This document shows positions 11,040-21,038 of a stretch of DNA of 64,000 bases, piece after piece. The notes beneath the pieces are model-generated. The model was not told the DNA's origin, did no database searches, and saw only the letters and a list, made by a program, of their open reading frames with translations. How positions within the stretch are numbered: position 1 is the stretch's first letter; every line of letters starts with the position of its first letter. Source of the stretch: Allorhizobium ampelinum S4 (GTDB taxonomy: Bacteria > Pseudomonadota > Alphaproteobacteria > Rhizobiales > Rhizobiaceae); the NCBI RefSeq assembly GCF_000016285.1, contig NC_011989.1:2111001-2175000 (forward strand), written 5' to 3'. The translations under genes were made by a program, and so were the position numbers.

Positions 11040-11851
11040 GTGACATCCTGAAGAAAATCGAAGCCTATAAGCGCGAGGAAATCGCGGCAGCCAAGAATGC
11101 CGTACCGCTGGACGAGATCAAGGCCCGCGCCGCCGACCAGCCACCGGCACGTGGCTTCTACAAGGCATTGCGGGCAAAGCAGGCAGCTGGCAATTTCGGA
11201 CTGATTGCCGAAATCAAGAAAGCCAGCCCGTCCAAAGGTCTGATCCGTCCCGATTTTGACCCACCGGCGCTGGCTAGCGCCTATGAAGCGGGCGGGGCTG
11301 CCTGTCTGTCCGTGCTGACCGACGCTCCAAGCTTTCAAGGTGCACCGGATTTTCTGGTCGCAGCCCGCGCGGCCTGCACACTTCCAGCGCTGCGCAAGGA
11401 TTTCATGTTCGAGGCCTATCAGGTGCATGAAGCGCGTGCCTGGGGCGCAGATTGCATCCTGCTGATCATGGCGTCCCTGTCAGATTCTGAGGCCACCGAT
11501 CTGGAAGGGGAAGCCCTGGCGCTTGGCATGGACGTGCTGATTGAGGTGCATGATGAAGAGGAAATGCTGCGGGCGCTGAAACTCGCCTCACCGCTCGTCG
11601 GCATCAACAATCGCAATCTGCGGACGTTCGAGGTCGATCTTGCCGTCAGCGAACGGCTGGCCGCCATGGTTCCTGCAGATCGGTTGCTGGTTGGTGAAAG
11701 CGGAATTTTCACCCACGAAGACTGCCTTCGCCTGCAAAAATCCGGCATCGAAACTTTCCTGGTCGGAGAAAGCCTGATGCGCAAAGACGATGTGACTGGT
11801 GCCACCAAGGCGCTCTTGACTGGTGCATCCGACCGCATAGCCGCCGAATGA
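11036..11851 (+). CDS. trpC: Indole-3-glycerol phosphate synthase
   Basis: TrpC closes the indole ring from CdRP with loss of CO2 and water. The 271-residue TIM barrel contains [10 protein letters not shown] (59-68, phosphate and catalytic lysine), [11 protein letters not shown] with the second key lysine, GINNRNL and VGESGI. It is a stand-alone enzyme, not fused to TrpF as in E. coli. Both ends overlap neighbours by four bases (ATGA with trpD and with moaC), tying tryptophan synthesis to molybdenum cofactor genes in one transcript, as in other rhizobia. Confidence 0.97.
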
Positions 11852-12333
11852 GCGGCCTGACCCATATCGGTGCTGCGGGCGAAGCGCATATGGTCGATGT
11901 CGGCGACAAGGTCGAGACCGTGCGGGTCGCTATAGCCGAGGGTCATATCCGCATGGCACCGGAAACGCTGGCGTTAATCCGCGACGGCAACGCCAAGAAG
12001 GGCGATGTGATCGGCACGGCGCGGCTGGCCGGCATCATGGCCGCCAAGCGCACGGCAGACCTGATCCCTCTCTGTCATCCATTGATGTTGACCAAGGTCA
12101 GTGTCGACATCACCGAGGACACCACCCTGCCCGGCCTGCGCGTCACAGCAACCGTCAAATTGACCGGCAAGACCGGCGTCGAGATGGAGGCGCTGACTGC
12201 CGTTTCGGTTGCCTGCCTGACGATTTACGACATGGCAAAAGCTGCCGACAAGACCATGGATATCGGCGGAATTCGGGTGGTTGAAAAGACCGGCGGAAAA
12301 TCCGGCCCGTTTCGTCATCCGGAGGCCGGATAA
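11848..12333 (+). CDS. moaC: Cyclic pyranopterin monophosphate synthase
   Basis: MoaC converts the MoaA product 3',8-cyclo-GTP to cyclic pyranopterin monophosphate in molybdenum cofactor synthesis. The 161-residue protein holds the hallmark segments [15 protein letters not shown] and [20 protein letters not shown], with the active-site lysine and histidine region intact. It overlaps trpC by ATGA and its TAA shares a base with the moeA ATG, so it is coupled on both sides. Confidence 0.97.
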   Translation: MSGLTHIGAAGEAHMVDVGDKVETVRVAIAEGHIRMAPETLALIRDGNAKKGDVIGTARLAGIMAAKRTADLIPLCHPLMLTKVSVDITEDTTLPGLRVTATVKLTGKTGVEMEALTAVSVACLTIYDMAKAADKTMDIGGIRVVEKTGGKSGPFRHPEAG

Positions 12334-13550
12334 TGGCGCTGCTACCCGTGGAAGAGGCCCAAGCCAGACTGCTGGCGTCTGCAACCCCGGTGCAGGACAC
12401 CGAAATTCTGCCGCTCCGCCAGGCCCGCAATCGCATTCTCGCAGAGGATATGGCAGCTCGGCTGACGCAGCCGCCTTTCGATGCCTCGGCCATGGACGGC
12501 TATGCGCTGCGGGCCGAAGATGCCCTCTCGCCGGGGAGTGAATTGTCCGTGGTCGGCCAATCGGCGGCCGGGCACGGCTTTGATGGCAGGGTGGGCGCCG
12601 GTCAATGCGTGCGGATCTTTACCGGCGCCCCGGTGCCAGAGGGCGCCGATAGCGTCCTCATTCAGGAAGATACGGAACCGGCAGAAAAGAGCCTTCGTAT
12701 CCGCACCACATTCGGCGCTGTGCAGGGACGCCATATCCGGCCTCGCGGCCAGGATTTTGCTGAAGGCACGGTTTTGATTCCGGCAGGTAAGGCTTTGGAC
12801 TTTGCCAAGCTGATGCTAGCCGCAAGCGGCAATCATGCAAATGCCCTGGTCTATCGCAAGCCGCTGATCGCCCTTCTCGCCACTGGCGACGAGCTGGTTA
12901 CGCCTGGTACTGCGCCGGGGCCAAGCCAGATCATCGCCTCCAACACATTTGCCATTGCCGCCCTTGCCGAAAATTTGGGCGCGGATGTGCTGGATCTCGG
13001 CATCGTGCCTGATGATCATGATGCCATCGTCGCGGCCATCCGCAAGGCAGAGGCGGCAGGCGCGGATGTGCTGGTGACGACTGGCGGTGCATCGGTCGGC
13101 GACCACGACCTGGTGCAGGCAGCGCTTACTGATACGGGCATGGTGCTGGATTTCTGGAAAATCGCCATGCGCCCGGGCAAACCGCTGATGGTGGGCAAGC
13201 TCGGACCGATGCATGTGCTGGGCCTGCCCGGCAATCCCATCTCCAGCATGGTCTGTAGCCTGCTGTTTCTCGAACCGCTGATTGCCAAGCTCGGCCATCG
13301 CGCTTTGCCGCAGCGCCTCAGACACGCCCGCACGGCAACTGCACTTGCTGCCAACGATCAGCGACAGGACTACCTGCGCGCCCAATTGCGGGTCGATTCG
13401 GCGGATGGGCTCTGGGTGACGACCTTTCCGAAACAGGATTCCTCGATGATGCGGATTTTCGCCGAGGCAGGGGCCTTGATCGTGCGGCCACCGCATGCAT
13501 CGGCCCTTCGGGAAGGCGGCCAGTGCATGGTGTTGTTATTGCATCCGTAA
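12333..13550 (+). CDS. moeA: Molybdopterin molybdenumtransferase
   Basis: MoeA inserts molybdate into adenylylated molybdopterin. The 405-residue protein contains SAMDGYALRAED in the N-terminal domain, the MoCF-fold motif TTGGASVGDHDLV, MRPGKPLMVGKL and GLPGNPIS, all in family order. It is the last gene of the ppiD/trpD-trpC-moaC-moeA run. In several rhizobia I recall lexA directly following moeA, whereas here a PAP2 phosphatase follows and lexA lies about 9 kb upstream, suggesting local rearrangement. Confidence 0.96.
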   Translation: MALLPVEEAQARLLASATPVQDTEILPLRQARNRILAEDMAARLTQPPFDASAMDGYALRAEDALSPGSELSVVGQSAAGHGFDGRVGAGQCVRIFTGAPVPEGADSVLIQEDTEPAEKSLRIRTTFGAVQGRHIRPRGQDFAEGTVLIPAGKALDFAKLMLAASGNHANALVYRKPLIALLATGDELVTPGTAPGPSQIIASNTFAIAALAENLGADVLDLGIVPDDHDAIVAAIRKAEAAGADVLVTTGGASVGDHDLVQAALTDTGMVLDFWKIAMRPGKPLMVGKLGPMHVLGLPGNPISSMVCSLLFLEPLIAKLGHRALPQRLRHARTATALAANDQRQDYLRAQLRVDSADGLWVTTFPKQDSSMMRIFAEAGALIVRPPHASALREGGQCMVLLLHP

Positions 13551-13624
13551 ACGCCTCTTGGTGAAAGTCATTTGCCGCCTTATCTAATGAAACGACACGC
13601 GGACGACCAAACCCGGAGCATGCC

Positions 13625-14329
13625 TTGAAATTTCTGCCTGAACGTCTGCGCAACCGGATCGAGCCGCGCCTTCTCGCCAGTCTGACCGTATTGGCCGGTC
13701 TTGGGTTGCTGTTTGCAAAAATCGCAGAAGACGTCTTCGATCAGGAAAGCCATGCCTTCGATCGGGCCATATTGCTGGCGCTCCGGATCAAAGACGATCC
13801 CGGCTTGACAATCGGCCCGCCCTGGCTGGTCAATTCAGTGCGCGACATTACCAGTCTTGGCGGCTTCACGGTGATTACCCTCGTTACCGTGCTGACGGTG
13901 TTCTATCTGCTTGCGGCGGGCAAAACCCGCAATGCCATGATTGTCGGCTTGGCGATTTCGCTCGGAGCCTTAGCCGAATCCGGCCTTAAACTGCTGTTTT
14001 CGCGCGCCCGGCCCGATGTCGTGCCGCATCTGGTCACAGTGCAGACTATGAGCTTTCCAAGCGGCCATGCCATGATGTCGGCCATTACCTATCTGACGCT
14101 GGGCGCCATGCTGGCCCGCGCTCAGCCGACATGGCAATTGCGCTATTTCACCTTTGGTGCTGGCCTGTTCCTGACGCTGCTGATCGGGGTTAGCCGGGTG
14201 TTTCTCGGCGTGCATTGGCCAACGGATATCATCGCGGGCTGGACGGTCGGCGGTGCCTGGGCGCTGTGCGTCTGGATGATAGCCGATGCGTTGAACCGCC
14301 GCCGCACACCACTTGAACCTGAACAGTGA
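13625..14329 (+). CDS. PAP2-family membrane phosphatase
   Basis: This 234-residue integral membrane protein belongs to the type 2 phosphatidic acid phosphatase superfamily. The three active-site motifs are present: a first motif ending in FSRARPD, then FPSGHAM, then SRVFLGVHWPTD, with membrane helices between and around them. Candidate substrates are phosphatidic acid, undecaprenyl diphosphate or lipid A phosphates; the sequence does not decide. Translation appears to start at TTG 13625, spaced from GGAG at 13615-13618; the nearby ATG at 13620 is out of frame and stops at once. It converges with cobQ, whose stop lies next to it. Confidence 0.88.
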   Translation: MKFLPERLRNRIEPRLLASLTVLAGLGLLFAKIAEDVFDQESHAFDRAILLALRIKDDPGLTIGPPWLVNSVRDITSLGGFTVITLVTVLTVFYLLAAGKTRNAMIVGLAISLGALAESGLKLLFSRARPDVVPHLVTVQTMSFPSGHAMMSAITYLTLGAMLARAQPTWQLRYFTFGAGLFLTLLIGVSRVFLGVHWPTDIIAGWTVGGAWALCVWMIADALNRRRTPLEPEQ

Positions 14330-15784
14330 TCAGCCGATCAACTGGTCCAGCCAAGCCTTGTCCAGCACGCTTTCAAGCTCACGAGCCAGATCGTCCAACG
14401 CCTGTTCGACGCTTTGCCGGTAATTTACTGTACCATTGCTGATCCCGAAGCTTTGCAGCAGCGCAGCCCGGTATTCGTCATTGCCAAACAGCCCATGCAG
14501 ATAGGTGCCCATCACCTTACCATCAGCAGAAATCGCCCCATCGGCGCGACCACGGATCGTCAGGGCAGGACGCTGGCAATCCGGGCCATCGGTCTGGCCG
14601 AGGTGAATTTCATAGCCACTCAGGGCCATGTCGTATTCCAGCGAATGGGCGGCGCTGTTGCGCACGGTCTTTTCTGGTGCCATCTCTGTGTCGATCTCAA
14701 GCAGACCAAGGCCTTCAACGCGGCAAGGCGCGCCTTCCAGCCCGAGCGGATCGGCAACACTGTTGCCCAGCATTTGATAGCCACCGCAAATGCCGATGAT
14801 CCGCCCGCCACGCCGACGATGCAGAGTGAGGTCCTTGTCCCATCCCTGCGCGCGCAGGTCCGCCAGATCGCCAATCGTTGCCTTGGAGCCCGGCAGAATC
14901 ACCAGCGCCGCATCGGCGGGCAAGGGTTCGCCGGGACGCACATAGACCAGATCGACGGAAGGCTCCGAGGCAAGCGGATCGAAATCATCAAAATTGGCAA
15001 TACGTGACAAAACCGGCACGGCGATCTTCAAAGCGCCTGTCGAACTTCGGCTCAGTCGCTCCAGCGCCACGCTGTCTTCCGGCGGCAAGCGGCCAGCGGC
15101 CTTCAACCAGGGCACAATGCCGAAACTCGGCCAGCCGGTATATTGGGTAATGGCTCCGATTCCGTCTGCAAACAGGCTCTGGTCACCCCGGAACTTGTTG
15201 ATGATATAGCCAGAAATCATCCGGCGGTCTTCCTCCGGCAGGATGGCATGGGTGCCGACCAGTGAGGCAATCACCCCGCCGCGATCGATATCGCCAACCA
15301 ACACCACCGGCACATTGGCGCGGGTGGCAAAGCCCATATTGGCGATGTCACCGGCCCTTAAATTAATTTCGGCTGGAGACCCGGCACCCTCGACAATCAC
15401 CAGATCAGCCCCGGCCTTCAGCTCTTCAAAACTATCAAGCACGGCACCCAGCAATTGCGGTTTCAGCCGCTGGTAATCGCGGCCCTTCGCCTGGCCAAAC
15501 ACGCGACCCTGCACGATGATCTGGCTGCCGGTCTCACTTTGCGGCTTCAGCAAAACCGGGTTCATATGCACCGAAGATGGCACGCCACAGGCCAGCGCCT
15601 GGAGCCATTGCGCCCTGCCGATTTCCCCGCCATCATCAGCCACGGCGGCATTGTTGGACATGTTCTGCGGCTTGAACGGACGCACGACGCGTCCATGGAG
15701 CCTCGCCAACCGGCAAAGCCCGGCCACCAGCACCGTCTTGCCGACATCCGAGCCGGTCCCCTGGAGCATAACCATCCGCGTCAT
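14330..15784 (-). CDS. cobQ: Cobyric acid synthase
   Basis: CobQ amidates the b, d, e and g side chains of adenosylcobyrinic acid a,c-diamide, using glutamine and ATP. The N-terminal P-loop-like GTGSDVGKTVLVAGLCRLA, the segment FKPQNMSNNA and the C-terminal class I amidotransferase domain with nucleophile Cys in GICGGYQMLG are all present. I place the start at ATG 15784 with AGGAG 12 bases upstream; an in-frame TTG at 15805 is an alternative. The gene stands about 42 kb from the other cobalamin genes of this window and has no cob neighbours. Confidence 0.94.
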   Translation of the reverse strand: MTRMVMLQGTGSDVGKTVLVAGLCRLARLHGRVVRPFKPQNMSNNAAVADDGGEIGRAQWLQALACGVPSSVHMNPVLLKPQSETGSQIIVQGRVFGQAKGRDYQRLKPQLLGAVLDSFEELKAGADLVIVEGAGSPAEINLRAGDIANMGFATRANVPVVLVGDIDRGGVIASLVGTHAILPEEDRRMISGYIINKFRGDQSLFADGIGAITQYTGWPSFGIVPWLKAAGRLPPEDSVALERLSRSSTGALKIAVPVLSRIANFDDFDPLASEPSVDLVYVRPGEPLPADAALVILPGSKATIGDLADLRAQGWDKDLTLHRRRGGRIIGICGGYQMLGNSVADPLGLEGAPCRVEGLGLLEIDTEMAPEKTVRNSAAHSLEYDMALSGYEIHLGQTDGPDCQRPALTIRGRADGAISADGKVMGTYLHGLFGNDEYRAALLQSFGISNGTVNYRQSVEQALDDLARELESVLDKAWLDQLIG

Positions 15785-16352
15785 GACGTTTGCCAGCTCC
15801 TGCAATTTGGTTCAAAGCGCAACCGTGTTGAGATTTGGCCGCGCGTCCTTCTACCAGACCTCATGTCGATGGTTTGTGGTATGACCTGTGGCCCGCCGGA
15901 AGGCAATGGCGGTCAAAGATTGGCTTTTCCACAGTTTTTCCTGAAAAGGATACAAAGCCAGCGGGAACCGGTATGATTGACAGCGCCGGATTCCTGCATT
16001 TTTTCAATCCATTGGGGGTTCATCAGGATGTGGGAGCGCTCGGATTTACCCATGAAAGCATGTGCGTTTGCACGATGCTTAATGGCTTTTATGCGACATT
16101 TATTCGAACAAAAAGCTGTAAGGTGGTTGATTTATACGGCCAAGCCCCTACCCTTGTCGTTGTCGTAAACAGACAAGGACTGCCTTGGGACTGGACCGGA
16201 CTTCACAATCCGCCAGGCTCGCCGACGAGCGGTCCTTCCATCCAATATGCCCGACCCGGGTTGCGAAATATGCGGCCGGGATCGGCTGTCATGCGTGAAA
16301 CAATCACGCCCATGCGCTAAACATGCGCCAATAAAACGGAGAACTCCACGAT
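15785..16352. other. Intergenic region between cobQ and choX
   Basis: These 568 bases separate divergent genes and must hold both promoters. I find no credible gene; the open frames here lack ribosome binding sites and family resemblance. GCGGGAACCGGTA near 15960 recalls part of a cobalamin riboswitch, but the rest of that consensus is absent. Confidence 0.5.
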
Positions 16353-17351
16353 ATGAGGACATTGATCGTTTCCACGATACTCGCCGCCGGATTGTATGGC
16401 ATGGCCGGTTCTGCCGAAGCTGCCGATTGCGGTTCGGTCTCCATTGCGGAAATGAACTGGGCCTCAGCCGGCGTCGCGGCCAATGTCGACAAGATCATTC
16501 TGGAAAGCGGTTATGGTTGTTCCGTCAATCTGGTGACCGGCGACACCATGCCAACCTTTACCTCAATGAACGAAAAGGGCGAGCCGGATCTCGCCCCTGA
16601 GCTTTGGGTCAATACGATTCAAAAGCCACTGGCGGAAGCCGTCAAGGACGGTCGCCTGCTGAAAGCCGCACGCATTCTGAAGGATGGCGGCGTTGAGGGC
16701 TGGTGGGTTCCGAAATATATCACCGATGAGCATCCCGACATCAAGACTGTCCAGGACGCGCTGAAACATCCCGAGCTTTTTCCCGCCCCGGAAGATCCGT
16801 CCAAGGGCGCTGTTACCAATTGCCCATCCGGTTGGGCCTGCCAGGTGACAACGGAGAATATCTACAAGGCGCTGAAGGGTGACGATGCAGGCTTCCAGCT
16901 TGTCGATAGCGGCTCGTCTGCCGCGCTGGACGGCTCGATTGCCAATGCCATTGAAAAGAGGCAGGGATGGCTTGGCTATTATTGGGCGCCGACCGCCATT
17001 CTCGGCAAATATGATATGGTCAAGCTTGGCATGGATACTCCCTTCGACAAGGCGGAATGGGACCGCTGCACCTCGGTTGCCGATTGTGCAGATCCCCGTG
17101 TCAACGATTATCCGGTCACGGATGTCTATAGTGTCGTTACCAAGAACTTTGCCGAGAAGGCAGGTGTGACGATGGACTATGTCGGCAAACGCCAGTGGGA
17201 CAATGAAACCATCGGCAAGGTTCTGGCCTGGATGAGCGAAAACCAGGCGGACAATGCCGATGCGGCCGAATATTTCCTGAAGACCTATCCCGATGTCTGG
17301 ACACAGTGGGTCTCGCCTGACGTCGCTGAAAAGGTCAAAGCCGCTCTTTGA
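16353..17351 (+). CDS. choX: Choline/betaine ABC transporter substrate-binding protein
   Basis: This 332-residue periplasmic protein is of the OpuAC/ProX type and resembles rhizobial ChoX, the choline-binding protein. A signal peptide ends near AGSAEAADC (residues 19-26). Tryptophan- and tyrosine-rich segments such as EMNWASAG, EGWWVPKY and WLGYYWAPT provide the aromatic cage expected for a quaternary ammonium ligand. Permease and ATPase genes follow. There is a 202-base gap before the permease, so expression of the binding protein may be separately set. Betaine rather than choline cannot be excluded. Confidence 0.88.
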   Translation: MRTLIVSTILAAGLYGMAGSAEAADCGSVSIAEMNWASAGVAANVDKIILESGYGCSVNLVTGDTMPTFTSMNEKGEPDLAPELWVNTIQKPLAEAVKDGRLLKAARILKDGGVEGWWVPKYITDEHPDIKTVQDALKHPELFPAPEDPSKGAVTNCPSGWACQVTTENIYKALKGDDAGFQLVDSGSSAALDGSIANAIEKRQGWLGYYWAPTAILGKYDMVKLGMDTPFDKAEWDRCTSVADCADPRVNDYPVTDVYSVVTKNFAEKAGVTMDYVGKRQWDNETIGKVLAWMSENQADNADAAEYFLKTYPDVWTQWVSPDVAEKVKAAL

Positions 17352-17553
17352 CACAACCCGGAAGGCTGCCTTTCCGTGATCTCTCATCCGTGATGAATTC
17401 AATCACTCGCACATGACGATAGACATGTCTCTAACGTCATGTGCGCAGCGGCTTGGCCATGCCACCGCCCCCCCCCGCAATACAATGATCAAGCCGCATC
17501 GATAAAGCCGAACACATCGGCATTGGCTTTGATCCGCACGATAAGGAGCACAT

Positions 17554-18468
17554 ATGGCATCCGCTATCTGTAGCTATATCCCCACCCTCCTCTGCCAGTT
17601 TCCGGCGGTCGATGACACTCTGATGCGGAGTTTCAAGAAGACCGTCGATACCGGCTTCAAGACGTTCGTCCGTTCCTATGGCGATTTCCTCGACGGATTG
17701 ACCTTGCCGCTGCAATGGTTCCTGAACTGGCTTCAGGCGCTGTTCGTTGATACGCCCTGGATCGTGATGATCTTCGCACTGGCCGCCATTGTCTACGGCG
17801 TCAGCCGCAATTGGCGCATCACGCTCGGCACGGCTCTTGCCATGGTGTTGATCGGCATGGCCGGTCTCTGGCAGGATACCATGATAACGCTTGCCATGGT
17901 GACCGTTTGCACGCTGTGCGCCGTCGTCATCGGCATTCCCCTCGGCATCTGGATGGCGCGGTCCGACCGCGCGCAGTCGACCTTAAACCCGGTGCTCGAC
18001 GTGATGCAGACCATGCCGAGCTTCGTCTATCTGATCCCTGTTGTGATGATTTTCGGGATCGGCAAGGTGCCGGGCCTGATCGCGGTGGTGATCTATGCCA
18101 TCGCGCCGATTATCCGGCTCACCAATCTCGGTATCCGCCTTGTCAGCCGCGAGGCCATCGAAGCAGCAGATGCTTTCGGGTCGTCGGAGCGGCAGAAACT
18201 GTTCAATGTCCAGATCCCGCTGGCGCTGCCCAACATCATGGCGGGCATCAACCAAACGATCATGATGTCGCTGGCCATGGTGGTCATCGCCTCAATGATC
18301 GGTGTTGGCGGGCTCGGCAAGAATGTCCTGCAGGCCATCACCAACCAGTTCTTCACCATCGGGCTGCTCAACGGCTTTGCCCTTGTGGCGATCGCCATCA
18401 TTTTCGACAGGGCAAGCCAAGCCTATGGCAAACGCCTCCAGAAACATACACAGGTGCTGCATGGCTAG
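17554..18468 (+). CDS. choW: Choline/betaine ABC transporter permease
   Basis: This 304-residue inner-membrane permease is of the ProW/OpuAB type. It has several hydrophobic segments after about residue 60 and an EAA-type loop, around SREAIEAADAFGSSERQK, that contacts the ATPase. An AAGGAG motif stands 9 bases before the ATG. A run of nine C residues at 17468-17476 in the preceding gap could be prone to slippage or sequencing error. The end of the gene overlaps the ATPase start by 8 bases. Confidence 0.92.
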   Translation: MASAICSYIPTLLCQFPAVDDTLMRSFKKTVDTGFKTFVRSYGDFLDGLTLPLQWFLNWLQALFVDTPWIVMIFALAAIVYGVSRNWRITLGTALAMVLIGMAGLWQDTMITLAMVTVCTLCAVVIGIPLGIWMARSDRAQSTLNPVLDVMQTMPSFVYLIPVVMIFGIGKVPGLIAVVIYAIAPIIRLTNLGIRLVSREAIEAADAFGSSERQKLFNVQIPLALPNIMAGINQTIMMSLAMVVIASMIGVGGLGKNVLQAITNQFFTIGLLNGFALVAIAIIFDRASQAYGKRLQKHTQVLHG

Positions 18469-19513
18469 TCACGGCATAGACATCCGCAATCTCTACAAGA
18501 TTTTCGGCCCCGATGAGAAAACCCATATCGACGCCGTACGCCAGGGCATCACCAAGGCCGAGTTGAATGACAGGCATCACCATGTGCTCGGCCTGCGCGA
18601 CATCAGCATCGACATGCCCGGTGGTGAGATCACCGTGGTGATGGGGCTTTCTGGCTCCGGCAAATCCACGCTGATCCGCCATATCAACCGGTTGATCGAA
18701 CCGACAGCGGGCGAAGTGCTCTATGATGGAACCGATATATGCGCCATGTCGCCAGCGCAACTGCGTGATTTCCGGCGCCGGAAAACCGCGATGGTCTTTC
18801 AGAAGTTCGGCCTGCTGCCACATCGAACCGTGATGGAAAACGTCCTCTACGGCCTCGATATTCAGGGCATGCCACGGCAGGAAAGTCTTGCCAAGGGGCA
18901 TTACTGGATCGAGCGGGTCGGGCTTTCCGGCTTTGAGAATCATTACCCGAACCAGCTTTCCGGTGGCATGCAGCAGCGCGTCGGCCTGGCGCGGGCCTTG
19001 GCAACCGATGCCGATATCCTCTTGATGGACGAGGCCTATTCCGCGCTGGACCCGCTGATCCGGGTCGATATGCAGACCATGCTGATCGACTTGCAGCAGG
19101 AATTGCAAAAGACCGTGGTGTTCATCACCCACGATCTGGACGAGGCTTTGCGTCTGGGCGACAAGATCGCCATTCTGCGCGATGGCGAGGTGGTGCAGCA
19201 GGGCAGCGGTCAGGATATCGTGCTGCGTCCAGCGGACGATTACATCTCCGCCTTCGTGCGCGAGGTCAATCGCGGTCGGGTGATCCGCATCGGCACGGTG
19301 ATGGTCCCAGCGCGTAATCAATCAGGCCAGTTCAAGCTCACCGCCCGCACGACACTGGAAGCGGCGGCCCGGGCCATGGTCGAGCAAGGCGTCACAGAGG
19401 CGCAAGTGACCGATAAAGCGGGTCACCAGATCGGCACCATCGACCTGTCGATCATCCTTTCGGCCATGGTCTCACCTGCGCACAGCGTCCAACCGGCGCT
19501 AGCAGCGGAATAA
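18461..19513 (+). CDS. choV: Choline/betaine ABC transporter ATPase
   Basis: This 350-residue ATPase is of the ProV/OpuAA type. Walker A is MGLSGSGKST (61-70), the signature is LSGGMQQRVGLARA, Walker B is ILLMDEAYSALDP, and the switch histidine is in VVFITHDLDEA. A C-terminal extension after about residue 270 is in the position of the CBS/osmosensing region of the family. I place the start at ATG 18461, which overlaps the permease stop; longer in-frame extensions lie inside the permease gene. With choX and choW it forms a complete importer. Confidence 0.93.
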   Translation: MASHGIDIRNLYKIFGPDEKTHIDAVRQGITKAELNDRHHHVLGLRDISIDMPGGEITVVMGLSGSGKSTLIRHINRLIEPTAGEVLYDGTDICAMSPAQLRDFRRRKTAMVFQKFGLLPHRTVMENVLYGLDIQGMPRQESLAKGHYWIERVGLSGFENHYPNQLSGGMQQRVGLARALATDADILLMDEAYSALDPLIRVDMQTMLIDLQQELQKTVVFITHDLDEALRLGDKIAILRDGEVVQQGSGQDIVLRPADDYISAFVREVNRGRVIRIGTVMVPARNQSGQFKLTARTTLEAAARAMVEQGVTEAQVTDKAGHQIGTIDLSIILSAMVSPAHSVQPALAAE

Positions 19514-19520
19514 ATGATCT

Positions 19521-19560
19521 TGGCGGCAAGCAGGAGATCGTCCCCACTGCCTTGCCGCCA
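19521..19560 (+). terminator. Hairpin terminator after choV
   Basis: TGGCGGCAAG (19521-19530) pairs with CTTGCCGCCA (19551-19560) over a 20-base loop, 8 bases after the choV stop. The following TGTTCTTC is only moderately T-rich. Confidence 0.5.
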
Positions 19561-19608
19561 TGTTCTTCAATTCAGAATCGCATGGGTCAGCATTGCTATC
19601 GCCAGCTA

Positions 19609-20631
19609 TTACGCTCCAGCAATCGAAGCTTGAATGAAGGCGACGTATTTGTCCTTAAGACCCGCTTGCAGCCGCTCGGCCATCAGCATGGCGATCTGGA
19701 ATTGGGTGAAACTATCGGTTTCTTCCAGCGCCATTTCCGCCAGACCTGTGACGCCTTCGGCGTAAAGTTCAGGAGAATCGGCCACCTCCTTGATAAAGCT
19801 GCCGAGAAACCGGTTGACCGTGAATTTGCCCAGACGCTGGCGCTCGTCGATGGAAAGCGGCGAGCCGACCCGGTTGATCAGCACGAAAACATCGAGAAAC
19901 AGCAGAAGCATTTCATAATGAACCGCACTCTCCGGCAGTCCGGCTTCAAGCAGCATAACCTTGCGTTCCGCATCGATCTGCGCCTTTTCAGCCCATTTTG
20001 CGGCATTGTAGCGATAGCGGATCGACGGATCATGCGCCATTTTTCCGGTCGAAAACAGGGATAGTGCGACAGCCCAATCGCATGTCGCTGCCTTGGTCGG
20101 ATGCGATCGCAGAAACAGATCCATTGTCGCAAGCCAGACTTCGCGGCGCAGGATGGAATAGAAACCGCCATTGTTGGTCGGACTTTTCTGTAGATAGGCG
20201 AGCATTCTTTCGCCAGGATCATACTCTTCCAGGGCAAAGGCCTGAACCGAACCAGTTTCGGACCGCTGGAGGAAGCTTTCGGTTACTGGCAGCACGCCAA
20301 CGTAATCGAAGGGCAGATCATCGAGATCAAAAGGCGCCTGATCCGCTTCGGCAAGGATCTCGTCATCATCGCCCATTGGCATGATGAAGGGCGTGGAGGC
20401 CGCCTCGACAGCGTTGAACATATTGGCAAAGGCCGTTTGTGCCTCGCTTGCCACATAGGTCAACCGTGGAGACAGGTCCTGCAAATAGGCTTTTTTGGCG
20501 GCATCGCCGGAATTGTCGCTGACCACCAGCAGGGCGTCCCGCGCCTCGCAAAAAGCAAGCGCACTGTCGATGGCAGCGCGCGAACCGTCGAGCGGGCGAT
20601 GGCTGGGCATGCAGATAGTCAGTTCGGCCAT
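19609..20631 (-). CDS. Glycosyltransferase family 2-like protein
   Basis: This 340-residue cytoplasmic protein begins with a GT-A type nucleotide-binding pattern: LTICMPSHRP, VVSDNSGD at 37-43 and the metal-binding-like MGDDDEIL with GDDD at 87-90. The C-terminal half is helical and not a recognised domain. I start it at ATG 20631, where GGAG stands eight bases upstream. It is divergent from a small protein and a GT41-type protein, so the three may act on the same acceptor, for instance a protein carrying O-linked sugars. The sugar donor and acceptor are unknown. Confidence 0.72.
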   Translation of the reverse strand: MAELTICMPSHRPLDGSRAAIDSALAFCEARDALLVVSDNSGDAAKKAYLQDLSPRLTYVASEAQTAFANMFNAVEAASTPFIMPMGDDDEILAEADQAPFDLDDLPFDYVGVLPVTESFLQRSETGSVQAFALEEYDPGERMLAYLQKSPTNNGGFYSILRREVWLATMDLFLRSHPTKAATCDWAVALSLFSTGKMAHDPSIRYRYNAAKWAEKAQIDAERKVMLLEAGLPESAVHYEMLLLFLDVFVLINRVGSPLSIDERQRLGKFTVNRFLGSFIKEVADSPELYAEGVTGLAEMALEETDSFTQFQIAMLMAERLQAGLKDKYVAFIQASIAGA

Positions 20632-21038
20632 AGAAACACTCCGAAAAAATGCGGGCCCCATGACAAGCCCCCATTGCAGAAAATAGCATTCAGGCGGGAT
20701 CAGCTCTCAGACAATTTTCCCAGCTCAGACTCGAAATGGGTAATTATACAATATCCGCAAAGCTTTGCCGCATTTGGTTCGCCTTTGAAGAACAGCGATA
20801 TCCTACCGTCAAACGTTGCGGCACCTGTGTCAACCAGCGGATGAAGCCGACCGCAAGCCTCACGCAAGGCTCAACGGAGTCAAATGGTCGATCACCAAAC
20901 AATGCCGCGAATTATTCAGTTGATAAAATCGCAAGCTCTGCTCCAGCGACGATTGTTTAAGAACCAATGCAGATAATATTCGCAGAGACTCACAACAGAC
21001 ACGCCGGGCAAAAGCCAAGACAGCAGGAGACCTTCATC
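20632..21038. other. Divergent promoter region of glycosylation locus
   Basis: The 407 bases between the GT2-like gene and the small protein contain no supported gene. The stretch near 20730-20770 and again near 20905-20990 is AT-rich and probably carries the two promoters. Confidence 0.4.

Noticed and set aside
15950..15995. Sequence resembling part of a cobalamin riboswitch (GCGGGAACCGGTA)
   Set aside because: The rest of the B12 element, including the AGACCTGCC-type and pseudoknot parts, is missing; the downstream plus-strand gene is choX, not a cobalamin gene.
15835..16320. 161-codon open frame between cobQ and choX
   Set aside because: No ribosome site, no domain and overlapping frames of similar length; more likely promoter region.
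17468..17476. Nine-base C run in the choX-choW gap as phase-variation tract
   Set aside because: It is outside coding sequence and not at a promoter I can identify; a phase switch is not supported.
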